A DNA stretch of 64,000 nt from Actinomucor elegans (GCA_026027325.1 JAMSLZ010000006.1:1364001-1428000), one strand, 5' to 3'; positions 24,051-38,497 are shown, counted from the stretch's first letter. Made by a program: numbers and translations. The notes: a model not told the origin generated them from the sequence alone.

Positions 24051-26750
24051 ATGTAAGCCGATCTAGTAAAGCAAAAACCAGATCGATCAAACCCATTAAC
24101 CATTCACTCTTTTTCTTTCTTTTATTTTGTTAATTAGGTCACGTTTGATTGTAAAAAATTTACCCAAAGAGTTATCTGAAGAAAAGTTTCGTGAACACTT
24201 TGCAAAGAAAGGCGAGGTAACCGATGCCAAACTTATGAAAACACAGTAAGTTTGATTCAAATATTCGTCGATCGTTCGAGATCATATTCACTCACATTGT
24301 TTTCTTTCAAGTCGAGGTGTATCTAGAAAGTTTGGTTTTATTGGGTACAAGACCGAGGCAGCAGCAGAAGCGGCTATGCAGTACTTCAATAACACATATA
24401 TCAATACTTCTCGAATTACTGTGGAAAAAGCAATTGCCTATGGATCAGAAAATCTACCAAGAGCTTGGAGTAAATATTCAGAAGGTTCATCTGCTCATGA
24501 TCGTATAACTGGAGCTACTAAAAAGAAGGCCGAGTTTGCAGTAGAAGAAACAGATGCCTTCCACGAGAAACAAAGAAAAGAAAGAGAAGAGTTTATCAAT
24601 AAGCTCAATGCTGAAAAAAGTGATCCCAAGTTGAAGGAATACTTGGATGTCATGACCTCTCGATCCAAGAGTAAAACTTGGGCAAACGATGATTCAGCTG
24701 CTGCCGAACAAGAAAAGAAGGGCCAAGGAAATACAACAACTAAAGTGAATTACACTGGTTCAGATGATGAGTTGTATGATGATCTTCCACCCAAGAAAGA
24801 TACCAAAGTAAATGAGGATGAGGATGTAGAGATGGAAGAAAGTGCTGAAGTTGAAGAAGCTAAGGATGAAAAGGACGAGAAAGATACTGAAAAGAAACCC
24901 AAACAATCAAACAAGACAGAGAAATCCAGTGAAGATGTTGCAGAAGAACCCAAGGCTGAAGAGGCACCTACGCATACAAAGAGTGATAATCCCAAGGAGC
25001 TTATTGAGGATACTGGTCGTTTGTTTGTTCGTAATCTTTCATATGCTTGTACTGAGCAAGATTTAAGAGAGTTGTTTGAAAAGTATGGTACCTTGTCCGA
25101 GGTGCATATGCCCATTGCTAGAGATACCAAAAAATCCAAGGGTTATGCTTACATCCTATACTTGATCCCAGAACACGCTCTTCAGGCTTATGAAGCACTT
25201 GATATGCAAACCTTCCAAGGTCGTCTTTTACACATTATTCCTGCTGAAGAGAAACCACCTGCTAAAGAAGAAGACATCTTGGGTGTTAACGGTACAAAGC
25301 TTAGCGCTGTCAAAAAGGACAAAGAAAAGAAGCGCAGAAATCTTGCAGGCAACGATTTCAACTGGAATTCATTGTATATGAGCGTAAGTTGACGGTTTTA
25401 GATATGTGTGTCTATGTACTAATAATCATGGGGATTAGGCTGATGCTATCGCTGAATCGATTGCTGATCGTCTTGGTGTCTCTAAATCTGAAGTGTTGAA
25501 TGCTGATGCTGATAATATGGCCGTCAGATTAGCATTGGCTGAAACACAGATTGTGAACGAAACAAAAGAATTCTTTGAAAAGCACGGTATTGTGCTCGAT
25601 ACTTTTGGTAAGAAAGATAGAAGCGAAACCATTATTTTGGTAAAAAATATCCCATACGGCACAACAGAAGAAGATATGCGTGAGCTCTTTGGAAAATATG
25701 GTGAGTTGGGCCGTGTGCTTGTTCCCCCTGCAAAGACAATTGCTGTTGTCGAATTCCTGGAGCCCAGTGAGTCAAGGAACGCGTTCAAGTCTTTGGCTTA
25801 CCGTCGCTATAAGGATTCACTTATCTATCTCGAAAAAGCCCCAAGTGGCCTATTCAAAGACAAGTTTGTTCGTGATCCCAAGACTATTGAAAAGAAGGAG
25901 CCAGCAGTTGAGAAGGTATCTAGCGCTGCTGATCTTTTGGAGCCTTCTTCAGAAGCCAACAGCGACGATATCACTACTCTTTTCGTCAAGAATCTCAACT
26001 TTAGTACTACACCTGAATCTCTTCGCAACACATTTAAGGGCATCTCTGGCTATAGATCATCTCGAATTAATGTCAAGCCTGATGCAAAGAACCCTGGAAA
26101 GACTTTGAGTATGGGTTTTGGTTTTATCGAGTTTGATAGCAAGTCAAACGCCGAGAAAGCATTAAATGCTATGCAGGTAAAATCAATTAAGGCAAAAGAG
26201 AATGCAAAACGGTATATTATTGACACATTACTTGTATTACATTAGGGATTCAATCTGGACGGACACTCATTGGAACTGAAGCTTTCTCACCGTAAAGCAG
26301 AAGCTAAAGGAAAGAAATCAAAGATCCCAGAAACTACAAAATTGGTAGTACGCAATGTGCCATTTGAAGCTACTGATAAAGATTTGCGCGAGTTATTTGG
26401 GTAAAAAATACCAGCATAGTTTCGTATTACGGGAAATTAATTGTTTGATTTATAGCACTTATGGCCAACTCAAATCGCTTCGTATGCCAAAGAAGTTCAA
26501 TGGTGGTCATCGTGGTTTTGCATTCTTGGACTTCCTTACCAAACAAGAAGCAAAGAACGTATATAATAATATGGGCAATATCCATTTATACGGCCGTCAT
26601 CTTGTACTTGAATGGGCACAAGAAGACGATAATGTCGAGTCACTACGAGAAAAGACTGGAAAGCATTATTCCAAAGAAGAGAACATCGGTGGCCGAGTGA
26701 ATAAGAGACAAAAGGTTGATTTGGACGGCGATGAAGATATGCTGGAATAA
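24051..26750 (+). CDS. MRD1: Mrd1/RBM19, five-RRM ribosome biogenesis protein
   Basis: Mrd1 binds pre-rRNA in the nucleolus and is needed for small-subunit processing at sites A0-A2. Six coding exons fit: 24051-24052, 24138-24245, 24312-25383, 25439-26176, 26246-26400 and 26456-26750. Their sum, 2,370 nt, is a perfect frame of 789 residues. The initiator is split: exon 1 gives AT and exon 2 gives G, producing [16 protein letters not shown], which matches the known MSR(I/L)IVK start of the family. Five RRMs follow: [44 protein letters not shown] and [16 protein letters not shown]2 ends in [10 protein letters not shown] and is followed by the conserved FNWNSLYMS. An acidic linker separates RRM1 and RRM2. 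The C-terminal [16 protein letters not shown] is also typical. Confidence 0.95.
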
Positions 26751-29164
26751 GCGCTTTTGTATACTATATAATATTATCATAAAACACGAATTGCATTTTT
26801 AGACACAATAAATCATACAAAATAGCCTAATAACAAGAAGTCTTATCAATATCCATATATGAGTAATCTTTTTTAGCGGAATTATAGATATTTCCACACT
26901 TTCTTGACTGGGTAAATAATGGGGTGATGTTCCATGATACAGCGGCTCTCGATTTAATGAACATTTGAGTTGGTAATAACCTCGATATAGATAGTTCCCA
27001 GTCAAATGTAGCTTTTCTGATTTAATGACCTGATAAAAAATAAAATAAAATAAACAACATGGTATCGCTAAATCAAGGTAATTCTAAATAGGTAATGGGA
27101 AAAGCTATCAATGAAGAATTAAACAAACGTGGAAAAAAAATATCTATGATGTTAAAAAGAACTATTGAATTCGAATAAACTATTTGTTAATTAAAACAAC
27201 TCATTCTGTGCATGAGCTAGAGATCAAATGCGACATTTAGCCAAGATTACTCAAAATCGTGTGCGTCCAAGTAAAGAATACCATGTCAATTTCTTCAATT
27301 ACAATTTGCGAAAAAAAAAAAAATTGCGACTCAGAAATCCCCCCCCCCAAAATCAAAAATCATAATAGAAAACGTGATAACTACATATGCGTACCTCAAG
27401 TATTTAATGAAGGTGATGTATACTTGTATTCTCTTCCCAATGGCACATATTTTATAAACTATTAAAATAAAGAGACTTGTTATAGAAAGCGAAAACTGCT
27501 CTATGGCCGAAGTTGTCTATCGCTTTATTGACAACACGATGCTGCTGTTTCATGTATATCATTAAAGAGGGCGCGCTGGATTTAATGTATCCCCCGAGAA
27601 TTAATAACATACATATGTTCATTGATGAGTTCAATACTATTGTTTAATTTTTTTTTATCGAGGTACCCCCATGGGGCTACCATTTAAATTCAGATGTCAA
27701 TGAAATCGTTACTCTAGTCTATACTGCTGCTACTGCTGCATATCCATATATCAACTAGTATAATCCAGATGCACATTGGGGATATCCAAAAAAAAAAGAG
27801 TAAGAGTCTATGAATAGTCTATAGATAGTCTATAGGAAATCGATAGAGAACCTACAGAGATAACCAGGTATTGTATACCAAATGGCAATGAGTCAGCAGT
27901 ATCATGCAATGTTGCAAACTTTTCTGACTATTCAGTAATATGTAGTTGCAGCATAGTGACATTTTCATTAAATGTATAACTTCTTCATTTTTGTATAGGC
28001 TTTGCTGTATGAAAGAGCGTTGTCTATCCTTTACCGACTCGGCCTGTTAGCTTTTGTGTGTAACCCATCTTTGTTCTTACACAATCTTATGCGCGATTCC
28101 TGTCATTTTTATATTAAATCTACTATATCTCTAGGTCATCAACCTCAGTTCATGGTATGATCATCTGAACAAGGAAAGCGATAATACGTGATTGAATTTA
28201 ACACTTGATATTTCACTTCAAGCTTAGGTGTATGGGTAACATGGACTTGGAAAGATTTGCCGACTAGCATTCAAGCTATGTACTTAACAAGTGTAACGAT
28301 AGTGCATTGCATTAGCCCCTCATAACTGTGTCAATGACTAGACGGTTTGGGGTAGGGAACAAAATTCTGTGATCACAGAAGCTAAGGCCGAATAGCTCTT
28401 TCGACCGTTTTAGCTGCAGAAGGCATGGAATATGCTTAGTACTCATTGACAAATATAAGCGTGCAAATATTTAAATTCGGAATATGTCAGTAATTGGCCT
28501 GTGGAACCATTTAATTCGTATCTACGCGTACTTTTTGTAACAATAACCAAAGATCAAAAGTAAAAGTTACCTAGATTCTAAGCAGAAATCATCCAAAAAT
28601 CATCTTGTTTTTAGTAAGGTAAAACGGAAGTGTAAGCAGCATGTCACAACTAAGTGATGATGCATAACTATCAATTCAATTCATTGAAACATATAATATT
28701 GGGCAGGAGATGATTCAGCGTCAGTGACACATGGGGCCTCTTATTATGAAACATGCGCTAGTGAAGACCTATTAAACTTTTTTTTTTGTGCCAAATTATC
28801 GCCTTTAATCGTAATAATGGAAATTATGAGCTTAAAGGCTGCAGTCGAGCGGTTATTATAGTTGATCCGTGCAATATTACACAACGGTAGTACGTGTTTT
28901 CGCAGTGTAAATTGACCTTTCCTTCTTGAATCCCGAGAATCACTTTCAAAAAAAAAAGTAATTTTGTGATCCTATAATAAAGCACCTAGTTTGTGCTTCA
29001 GCTTTCCTAATTTGAACTCTACGATCTGATTCAAATCGCGTTATCTTTCCCCTTTTCTCTCAATTGAAAAAAGAGGCTTTTTTTGTTTCTCTTTCCTATT
29101 TTCTCACCTACTCTGTTTTGTGTGTAATTATTTTGCTTTTCTAGATTATAAAGTCGAGAAATAT
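26751..29164. other. Intergenic region between MRD1 and neurofibromin
   Basis: These 2.4 kb contain no supported gene. They hold a copy of the dispersed element (27192-27252), a near-palindrome at 27663-27681 (GGTACCCCCATGGGGCTACC), short direct repeats of AGTCTAT around 27806-27833, and a pyrimidine-rich tract before the neurofibromin start (about 29040-29130). Confidence 0.6.
27192..27252 (+). repeat. Dispersed tRNA-like element, MRD1/NF1 spacer copy
   Basis: It shows ACAACTCATTCTGTGCATG, a short variable middle, then TCAAATGCGACATTTAGCC and AAGAT. Both blocks are clear. Confidence 0.6.
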
Positions 29165-32100
29165 ATGGGAACAAGTGCAAAACTTATTGGAAACCTCGTA
29201 CATCGAGTGTCTGTTCGAGTGAGTCCTTTTTTTTTTTTTTTTTTTTTTTATACTGTCGTTTCACTTATGCCTAACTGATAAACTCGTTCAGTTGCCTTAC
29301 AAAAGCGGAAGGAAAATTGAAGTTGTCGAACAAGACCCTATCGTAAAACAAACAGGTAGGTTTTGATATACATTTTTCTTTAGATTCATTATTGATTCTA
29401 TTATCTTTTACTAGTTGCTGCCATCATTGAACTATCCAAGTACAAGTTATCTATAGTTGCAAACACACTAGGCTACGTTTTAGAAAGTGTTTCTAAAGTA
29501 AGTAGCAAAAGAGCGCGCCTTTTTTTTTGTCTAATAACTCGTATGCAATAGACGCATCAAATCTATGAGCAAAATGTACCTGTAGAAATAATGCAATCCA
29601 AGCTATTTGTTCTTCGTTTACTATCAGCTTGTATGCAGCACCATTGGCATTACTGTCGCGACTTGGAAAGACAGGCGCATAAAGATACACCAATTGACCA
29701 ATTGAAAGTCACACTCCCACCATTAGATACAGCTTTGGTCACTTTTATATTAATATTAATGAGTCGATATATCACCCAGTATCATTTAATCGAAGAATCA
29801 ACAAATTTGGAGCAAACGAATGCAGTTACACCTTTTATTGATTTTAGTGAGAACGAATCCGGATATACCTATGAACAGATCAAACTCAGTCTACTTACTG
29901 ATATCTACAAAGCATCTTCGAAGATCATATATTATATTAGTGCAAGTAATTGGGATGCTTGCTATGCCAAGATTAAAAGCGCAGTATTAAGCTTGGATTC
30001 AGTGAATGGGTCCGCAGCTGAAATCCCTTCTGAAATTCGAATGTTAGAATCTAGCTGTTTGACCAGAGAGAGATTATATACCATCTTTACAGGTACTTGT
30101 TAGATAAATCTTTTTTTTTTTTTAGAAAAAAAAACCATAATCATAACTCTATTCTTGTAGAACTAAGTCCGTATTATCTTCATATGCGACAAGAGGGCAA
30201 ATTACTATTTGCTAAACTGATCCGTAAAGCAATTTGGAAGTGGATCGGGGAATACCCTGCTCAGTTTGCTGAAGTCTGTGCCAGTGATGCACGTTTATTA
30301 GGAGGATCAGAGATGCTTTATGACATGTGTAGCTCAACAGCTGATAATTCCCGAAAAAAAGCAGTATTATGGCCATTGCAAGCCATTCTACTTGTATTAT
30401 CGCCTGAATCTCTAATGCAGGCGTTTTTGGATACAGCCCCCTCACATCACCGCAGGGCTAACTTTCTCAGCTTATTAAGAAAATCTCTGCAGACCACAAG
30501 AAACGTAGACATAGCAGCCGTTTGCTATGTTGATTTATGTAAAGCAGCGACTTACGTTCCTCCCAACAATGATTCAGTACTGCGTTCGATTGCAGCAGAC
30601 GTTGAAGTAGATCTTAAAGAAAAAGTGTGGGATTTCTCAAAGCCCCCGAGTTCAGAATCTACACTGGCCCAGCTCGGTTACACCATCGATCAACAAACCC
30701 TGACTACGGACTTTTTACTGTCTCGCATACGCCTTCATCCCGAGGAAACCTTGAAAACGATTATTCCTTCCTGCATTGACGAAAAAGTACCCATTTTATT
30801 TAAACTAGCGCTTGTAAAAACATGTCTCGTCATTGCAGAGGATGAAAACAATTTACCTTGGAATCCTACTATTTCTTCCATGTATGATGGACTTTGCACA
30901 CCTCTTCGACAGCTATTCCTGCTAACAATTCGCCTAGACCTGACTAGCACCCCAAGTAGTAAAAAGAAGGAAACTCATAGCAATCATAACAACCGCGTTG
31001 AATTGCTTATGGACCTTCTTCGATTGTTCAGAATCGATAGTGGACTGGCTATCCTAGGTAATGATGCAAATCGCGTGGACCAGAATAGTGCATTCATGGT
31101 AGGCTTGGCTACGCTATTCCAACATCCAGCTCCACGTATTAGACAAGAATCATTAGAATTACTAGTGAAGATGCATCATGCCGAAACTATTGTACAGTGG
31201 GGTCCTTCTGAAACAGTGCTTGCAAACTTTTGGAAAGTGTCTTCTGCTGTGCTCCTTAATTTAGCACGTCAAATGCTGGACACCAAAATCACTGACGAGA
31301 ACCTCAAATCGTTAATACGATTATTGACTAGACTATTCAAGATGAGATACATTTTCTTAAGAGCGAACCAGGTATTAAAAAAGCGAATACTTGTTCCCTC
31401 CTCCTCCCTCCCCCCCCCACTGTTTAGCATTTAACTTAGAGACTCGTATTGTTAGGACCTATTCACCCCTGATTGCACAAATATGCGGGAAAGGCTGCAG
31501 GCAGCTGTTGCACTGGAGATCGCACTATCCGTCTCTTTATGTTCAGCTAACAAGGACATTTGTGATGAAGCTACCAACTGCATTGGCATGATATGCAAAG
31601 AAATCAGACTGGTCGAATGCGATGAATGCACCGAAATCAATGCACTTACTATGGCATATAACGTCAAGATATATGAAGAACTATCTTCAGATGATTCACG
31701 CTTTATTGGTCGTAAAGCTCAGCAAAAGAGAATTAGAAAGTATTTGCGTATGTTACCTCAGCATACTCCTGGTAACATGGCTGCATGGGAGGAAGCTTGG
31801 AAACGTTGGAAACAGTTGACATTATTGATGAGTAGGCTATCAGACGATTTCCCTGATGATGCTTCAATAGAAACAAACAACTCGGGCAATGGAACAACAA
31901 GTACTGGATCAGCTACTGCCATCACCAATAGTAGCGGCATCAACAGCATCAGTAGCAGCGGCAGCGGCAAGAAAGCACCGTTAACGCGTAATGGGGATAA
32001 ATTAAGAACCACCAACACATCTTCTACTTTGATCAATACCAATAAAACACAACAAAACACAGACTTGTATGAAGAGAAAGCTATCGAATGGCAGAATTAT

Positions 32101-35100
32101 ACTGGGTTTTTAGCTGCTCTTGGTGGCTGCTGCTTAGTAGACTTCAATAGTTTACTGCCCTCTGCCAGTTGGGAATCAGAACAATCTCGAAGAATACCAA
32201 CTGCTACTGAACCTTCTGTTATGGTTGATCGATTCATCAGTGATATGACTGATATGCTTGTTTCCGATAATGTCTATATTCGCGAGGGTATCAAGGATAC
32301 CTTGGGTAATGATTTATCTCCTGCATTGTACGTGCTTTTGTTCAACCACCTTCAGTCCTACATGAACAGATGCTTCGATTCAAATGGTGATGCTATCCGT
32401 AGTCCTCAGAATAAGCTGTTTGTTGAGCAAGCAGTTTTGGTGTTGAGATTGATTCTAGAACGTCTCGTCAATCCAGGTGATTGTTTACTGAATATCGACT
32501 TTAGCACTCTCATCAATCAGTTTATGGATTATTTGAATGGACTTCCCAATACGTACATTACATTGCGTATCAAGATCAAAATGTGCCTTTTGATTGAATC
32601 AGTGATGCAAAAGAAGGAACATATTATCATACGAGATGCAATGAGGTTGCGAAACAAGCTATTAGAAATCTGTGTTGAATGGACCAGCGACTTTGCATTG
32701 GTACAGTTAATGAACAAGATAATAGGAACTGTAACTCACTTTTTTTTTTCTATGCTTATAGCAACGTAAACCTGTTGAAACAAGTGCTCAAGCAGAAAGA
32801 CTTCAAAAGGACTTGGATCAATCATGCCTTAAAGCTATTGTTAACCTTTTACAACAGCTTCCGCTTCAACCGTCCGAAGCAGTTAGACCTGCCGATATCA
32901 CTCCGATTAAGAGCAAGCTATTGGATCGATACAAGCAGACAGAACGAGACTTGTCTAATATGAATAAACTTGTTACCAATGGAAAGATCAATTGCTCTCT
33001 CAGAGACCATATAAACCAGAGGGATTCTTCGTTAAAGATGCTTACATCCAGTGGTGATTCGTATCAAGATGTTGGTCAAATGAAAGAGCTCACCATCCTC
33101 GCTATGTCTCATCTTTTAAGCGCTAATGTGGATGCTGGTTTAAAGTATTCTCTTTCAATGGGTTATGACGATGATCAAGAAACGCGAACAGCCTTCATGC
33201 AGGTGCTAACCAATATTCTGAATCAAGGCACAGAATTTGAAACACTGGCAGAAAGTGTCATGACTGACAGATACGAGAAATTGATCGACGTAGGTACAAC
33301 TCAAATTGCATTTACAACAGATTATTCATCATTTGGAATTTTGTTTGTAGATGATTGTGGATGCTGATATGGAGATAGTCATGTCTTTATGTGAGGTGTG
33401 CCCTTCTCAGGATACGACGGGTGTTGCTGAGATTCTGTTGATTTGTTTTGAATCTCGTGGTAAAATAATACCGCTGTTGAAAGCTGTGATTCAAAAAGAG
33501 ATATCATTAACTGGTAAGTTATTCTTTGTATCTTCTAGAAGGTCATCTGTCCAAAAGTTAACACGTTTTTTTTTTTAAATTAGAACAAGAAGCAACTCTA
33601 TTTCGAGGTACGACGATGGCTACTCGTATTTTATCCATCTTTGCCAAGTCATCTTGCTTGGATTATATTCGTATCACGTTACAGCCTGCCATGGAAGAAA
33701 TCAATGCTCTACCTGAGGACCAATTGACTTGGGAACTGGATCCTCAGAAGGTACATTCAACCGAGGAAATCATGATCAATAAACAAAACGTCATACGAGC
33801 AACTGAAATCTTTCTGAAAGCAATTTGCACGTCGGTTGATAACGCCCCTAGGTATGTATTGTTCATGAATGAGATTAAATTAGAGATTGACTTGTAGGTT
33901 GACAGGGTATTCCGCGAGGAATTAGCTTTAATTAGTGAAGCTGTTGGTGCGCGTTTCCCAGAAGCCAGATTCACGGCTGTTGGAGGTTTTGTCTTTTTAA
34001 GGTTATTTGGCCCTGCCATACTAACTCCGGAGAACGCCGGTTTTGCCAAAAGCTGTTTACCTAAAAGTCCCAATGTCCGCAAGATCCTTTTACAAGCTAC
34101 GCGTGTCATGCAAAATCTAGCCAACAATGTTCTGTTTGGATCCAAAGAAACGCACATGATTGTACTGAATGATTTCTTGACAAACAATATCTACAAAGTC
34201 ACTAGCTTCTTGAGATCCATTTCGAGCTTACCCGCGGAAATTCCCAACGAAGTAGCCGGTGGCGTCCGCATGGATCAAACAGGCTACGTTCGACTTCATA
34301 AATACTTGTCAGATAATCTGGAAAGGATGTCCCGTGAATTGACGGGTCGAAAAGTGATGCGGGGATCCTTTACGGACACTCAGTCGCTCTTAAGATGGAA
34401 AAAGACACTGGATCGTCTATCAAACCTTTTAGCTCAGCTTGGTCGCCCTTCTGATATTCCCAATTCTGAACTAACATACACCCGCAATTATGCTGTAGCC
34501 AACAGTAATCATTACTATAGTGAATTTATGCGTCGAAATGGTTACCGCGACCTCTCCGGCATTAGTACGCTTAACATCTTTTATCTGGGAGGTAATTCGA
34601 GAGGTGGACGTCCTGTATTCTATTTGATATGTCGAAATTTGGATGCAGACGAAATGGATTTTGAGCTGTTAGTGTACTACATGCTACGTGTAAGTGTGCT
34701 ACGGGACGGGATAACCAAGGATTAGTAATAACGTATGTTCGCTTAAATTGTTTAGGTCATGGAACCTCATTTGAATAATCCTTTCGAGCTATTGTTCGAC
34801 ACCTCTGAATTTTGCTCAACGCGAGCTATACCAATTCATTGGCTGACCCAATTCTTCCAGCTTGTATTTAGCGAGATGAATGATTATCTGGTGTCTCTTC
34901 ACCTTTATAATCCAAACAGTTACTTGCAAAGGTATATCCGAAAGTTACCACGCGCCATTGTGAACAAATTGGTGAAGAGAACGCACTTTTCAACAACATT
35001 GGCTGAACTCTCGGAACACATTGCACCACCTTCGGTCAAATTGCCTAAAGAAACGCGTAAGCATGTCACAAGAATTGATTAGTTTGATGCTTTATATTGA

Positions 35101-38098
35101 TTAAATACATAGTGGATCTTGAAAAGGAAGTTAGTGTTACCATCTTTCCGGTCGCTAGAATAACCCATTTGCGATCGTCTATACCTGTAACAGTCAAAAT
35201 TGGACCGGAGCACATGCAGGTTATTACTGTAAGTTGATGTGCTGCAAAAAAAAAAAAAAAAAAATTCCTGAAAAATGTGGGCTGATAAATTTCATAGCTT
35301 AAAAGACAAGAGATCCTGTACAACCTGAACTCTGTCTTGAGGGATGTCTATCATATCTCCAGTTTGGAAGATATGGTAGCTCTTCCATCTACTAAACCTG
35401 AGAACGGTGGTGAAGTATCTATCAAATATGATAAAGGCAGATCTACCATGGTGCTGTCTTCTACTAAACGCGATGCTTTGCTTGCAGTAAGTGTGAATGA
35501 CTATCACTTGATTGAAACTAACACATTCAATAGCATCTGCGACATAACAAACAGCGCTATGAGACTTCAAAACCCACAAACATAAGTGAACGCGCTATTC
35601 GCCCAAATGATGTACCAGGGCGATTATTGAATATGGCATTACTTAATGTAGGAAGTGATGATCCAAACCTTCGGCTTGCGGCTTATAACTTGCTATATTC
35701 TTTGAGTCTCTCTTTTAGATTTGATATTGGCAATCAATTGTTAAATGCTAAAGGTAACACAGTAACTATAAATACATTAAAGTTACAAAAGAAAGGTTGA
35801 TTGTACTTGCTAACAACTATAATAGACCTGTGTATCCCTTCTAACAGCTCCGACTTTATTATCAGCATCAGTGAAAGCTTGGCCAAATCCGAAATTCATT
35901 TGACACTTGAATTCTTGAATGAGGCATTTGTAGGATTTTTGAAATCCAGCGAACCTATGCGCCAACTATGTCTTGATTATATGGTACCATGGCTTCGTAA
36001 TTTGGCATTATTCACGCGCCATTCGCCAGAAGATCACAGAAAGAGTTTATCCAAAACCAAAGACTTGCTCAGATTGTTAATTGATTTGACAGTGCGAAGA
36101 ACAGAGGTAAAGACTTTTACATATATATATATATATATATAAAATATTGTAATAGCATCTTATATGATTATGTTAGATGTACAAACATATTCAAGCAAAA
36201 ATTTGGAAAACCATTGCAGAAATAGACAGCATTATCAATTTGGTCCTGGATTGCTTTGTACAATATTCTGTTGAGCATGGCATTGGTTCATCGCAAGCAG
36301 AAATCATTGCTGACACTTTAGTTACCATGTCTAGCGTTTCCATCCGTGGTAAAGTCATTAGCCGTATGAGAAGAGTGATTGAAAGCACATCTATCCAGCC
36401 CTGTCGCCATTTGATTGAGCATCCTTCATGGAATGAAATAGCTGTGCTTCTTCGATTCATCTTGATGCTTTCGTTCAACAATGCAGGCCCAGTGATGCCG
36501 TACATACCCGAAATATTCCATATTGTTTCCATTCTCGTAGTAACGGGACCCACATTGATACGATCTTCCGTACACGAACTCGTTGTGAATACAATTCATA
36601 CACTTTGTACTATGGGTGTTCCCCTCCCAGATGAGAACATCAAGAAACTTCACTTTGTACTAAACGACGTGTGCGATAGTAAAAACAGAGTTTCGTTTGG
36701 GCTTACAAAACAACACGCTAATGCCTTCACTATCACTAAAGAAACCACTTCAGATTTTGCAGAATCAATTGATTTATCATCTCTACAGAACATTATTCGA
36801 CTCTTATTGGATGCACTCAGCTTTGGTGCTCCCACTGTAGATATTGCAAACATGTGGCGAGCGAGATGGATGGGATTAGTAACAAGTACAGCCTTTTATT
36901 TCAATCCAGCTATACAACCAAGGTCGTTTGTTACATTGGGCTGCTTGGCACAAGACGAAGTGGATGATGATTTGATTTATCAGATCCTAGTGGCATTGAA
37001 GGGCGCACTAGCTATTTTTAATGAATCTGACTCCAGTTTGATTGTCAGTATCATGATGTGTCTCAGTAATGTGATTGATAACCTGCCCTCAGATTCAAGA
37101 TATCTACTGCAATTGTTTTGGCTGGCTATTGCCTTGGTGCAAGTGGGTCACCATGCTATATTTCAAACGGCTGTTCAGTTTCTTCAGTCTGTCCTTCGGG
37201 CTTTGGATTCTAGAAAGTTATTTGCCCATCGATCAATCGAGGACGTCTTGCTGGAGGCTAGGTTGGAACTAGGGGATATTGCGAACGACCTTGATAACGC
37301 TTGTGGTGTCTGTTTCAATAATTATTTCTCGTTTGCTGTAGCTGTCATTCTACTGAAAGGGCTCAAGCAGTGCGAAAACAAAGATGTTGTGTTCCAATGT
37401 TTAACAGCCTTTTTGGAAATTGATTGCAAACGATCTGCAGAACAAGGCTTTATTGAAGCAAGGACGCTAGGTTACCTCGCTGGTCTTTTGCCTTTTGCAG
37501 CAAAGGACAACATATTGAGAGAGATGTTACGTTTAGCTGGTATAAATGACGTGGAATTGGATACAATTGATTTTGGGTCATCGCACGCAGGTCTGTTTGA
37601 TATACTCGAAATTCCAGATAATAGCACAGCTTTGCTGCTCATTTCTTTGTTGGTAACCTTGCTAAACGCATCAGAAAATGAATCAGAAAAACTCTTTTTG
37701 TACACTCTATTGGCTGATGCCGCTACATCTATTCCTGAGGTATTTGCGCTTGTGTAAGTTACAATACTCAAAACAATAGTATGCCATATTAATTTTTTTA
37801 TTTTTTTCCTATTAGCTATGAATCTTTGCTTCCAAAGATGAACCAAATGGTAGTGAACAGTCAAAATCAGGATGTTATCGAAGCTATCAAGAGCATTCTA
37901 TTAACGGCATGTTCTAAACCAGCTTTCACATCGATAGGACAGGCAACAGCTGTCAATAAGCGTACACAGAAATGGGGGTTAGAAAATCTAAAATTCTCGG
38001 CTCTTGGCGATCCAACTTTTGGGGCCATCAAAACAAATGTTTCATTTAATGCTAAACTAGCAAGTAAATTACTTGGTGCAATTACAGATCAAAGATAG
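29165..38098 (+). CDS. NF1: Neurofibromin-type Ras GTPase-activating protein
   Basis: Neurofibromin stimulates GTP hydrolysis by Ras and is a negative regulator of growth and cAMP signalling; Ira1/Ira2 are the yeast counterparts. The start MGTSAKLIGNLVHRVSVR follows a pyrimidine-rich leader. Many exons, mostly long, give a protein of roughly 2,600-2,700 residues. The central GAP domain (about 33350-34500) contains the arginine finger in LFRGTTMATRIL and the GGFVFLRLFGPAI signature, so it looks catalytically competent. It is followed by a Sec14-PH module (LSGISTLNIFYLGGNS, GRPVFYLICRNLD, then a PH-like part). Next comes the NF1-specific region RPNDVPGRLLNMALLNVGSD, LRLAAYNLLYSL, LCIPSNSSDFIISIS and HLTLEFLNEAF. 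This downstream similarity to animal NF1, beyond the GAP domain, favours the neurofibromin name. Helical-repeat segments fill both ends. A poly-Ser/Gly/Asn insertion lies near 31860-31970. Confidence 0.93.
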
Positions 38099-38420
38099 AC
38101 AGATTCGCCCTGTCATAGTTTTTAAGTTTTGATAACAAAAAACATCAAATATAATCATATAATAGTAGTATTAATAGTAATAATAATCCGCCAACTTTCT
38201 TTAATATAATAGCAAAACCCCTTTTTTATATAATCTATGTTTACAAGCAATAATAAAAACTCTATGACCTCCTCTCCTTTCACCTATTCTAATTCTTGAT
38301 ATAGCAAGTAAAACACTTCCGCCGTATTTCAATTTGGTGAGGCCATTTTGCTATTGAAGATTGTAAATCACAATTGTACGTATGAAACATTTAATGTAAC
38401 CTCAAGATTGTGATACAAAT

Positions 38421-38497
38421 GGATGCAGTAGTTTATTCTAACCATAGAGCATGTACTAACCTAAAACGAAGTTTGACCGAGACTTGTCGAGAGATCC
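38421..38497 (+). repeat. Dispersed tRNA-like element
   Basis: The copy reads GGATGCAGTAGTTTATTCTA, ACCATAG, a longer variable middle, then GAAGTTTGACCGAGACTTG. It has a longer inter-block spacing than most copies. Confidence 0.55.
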
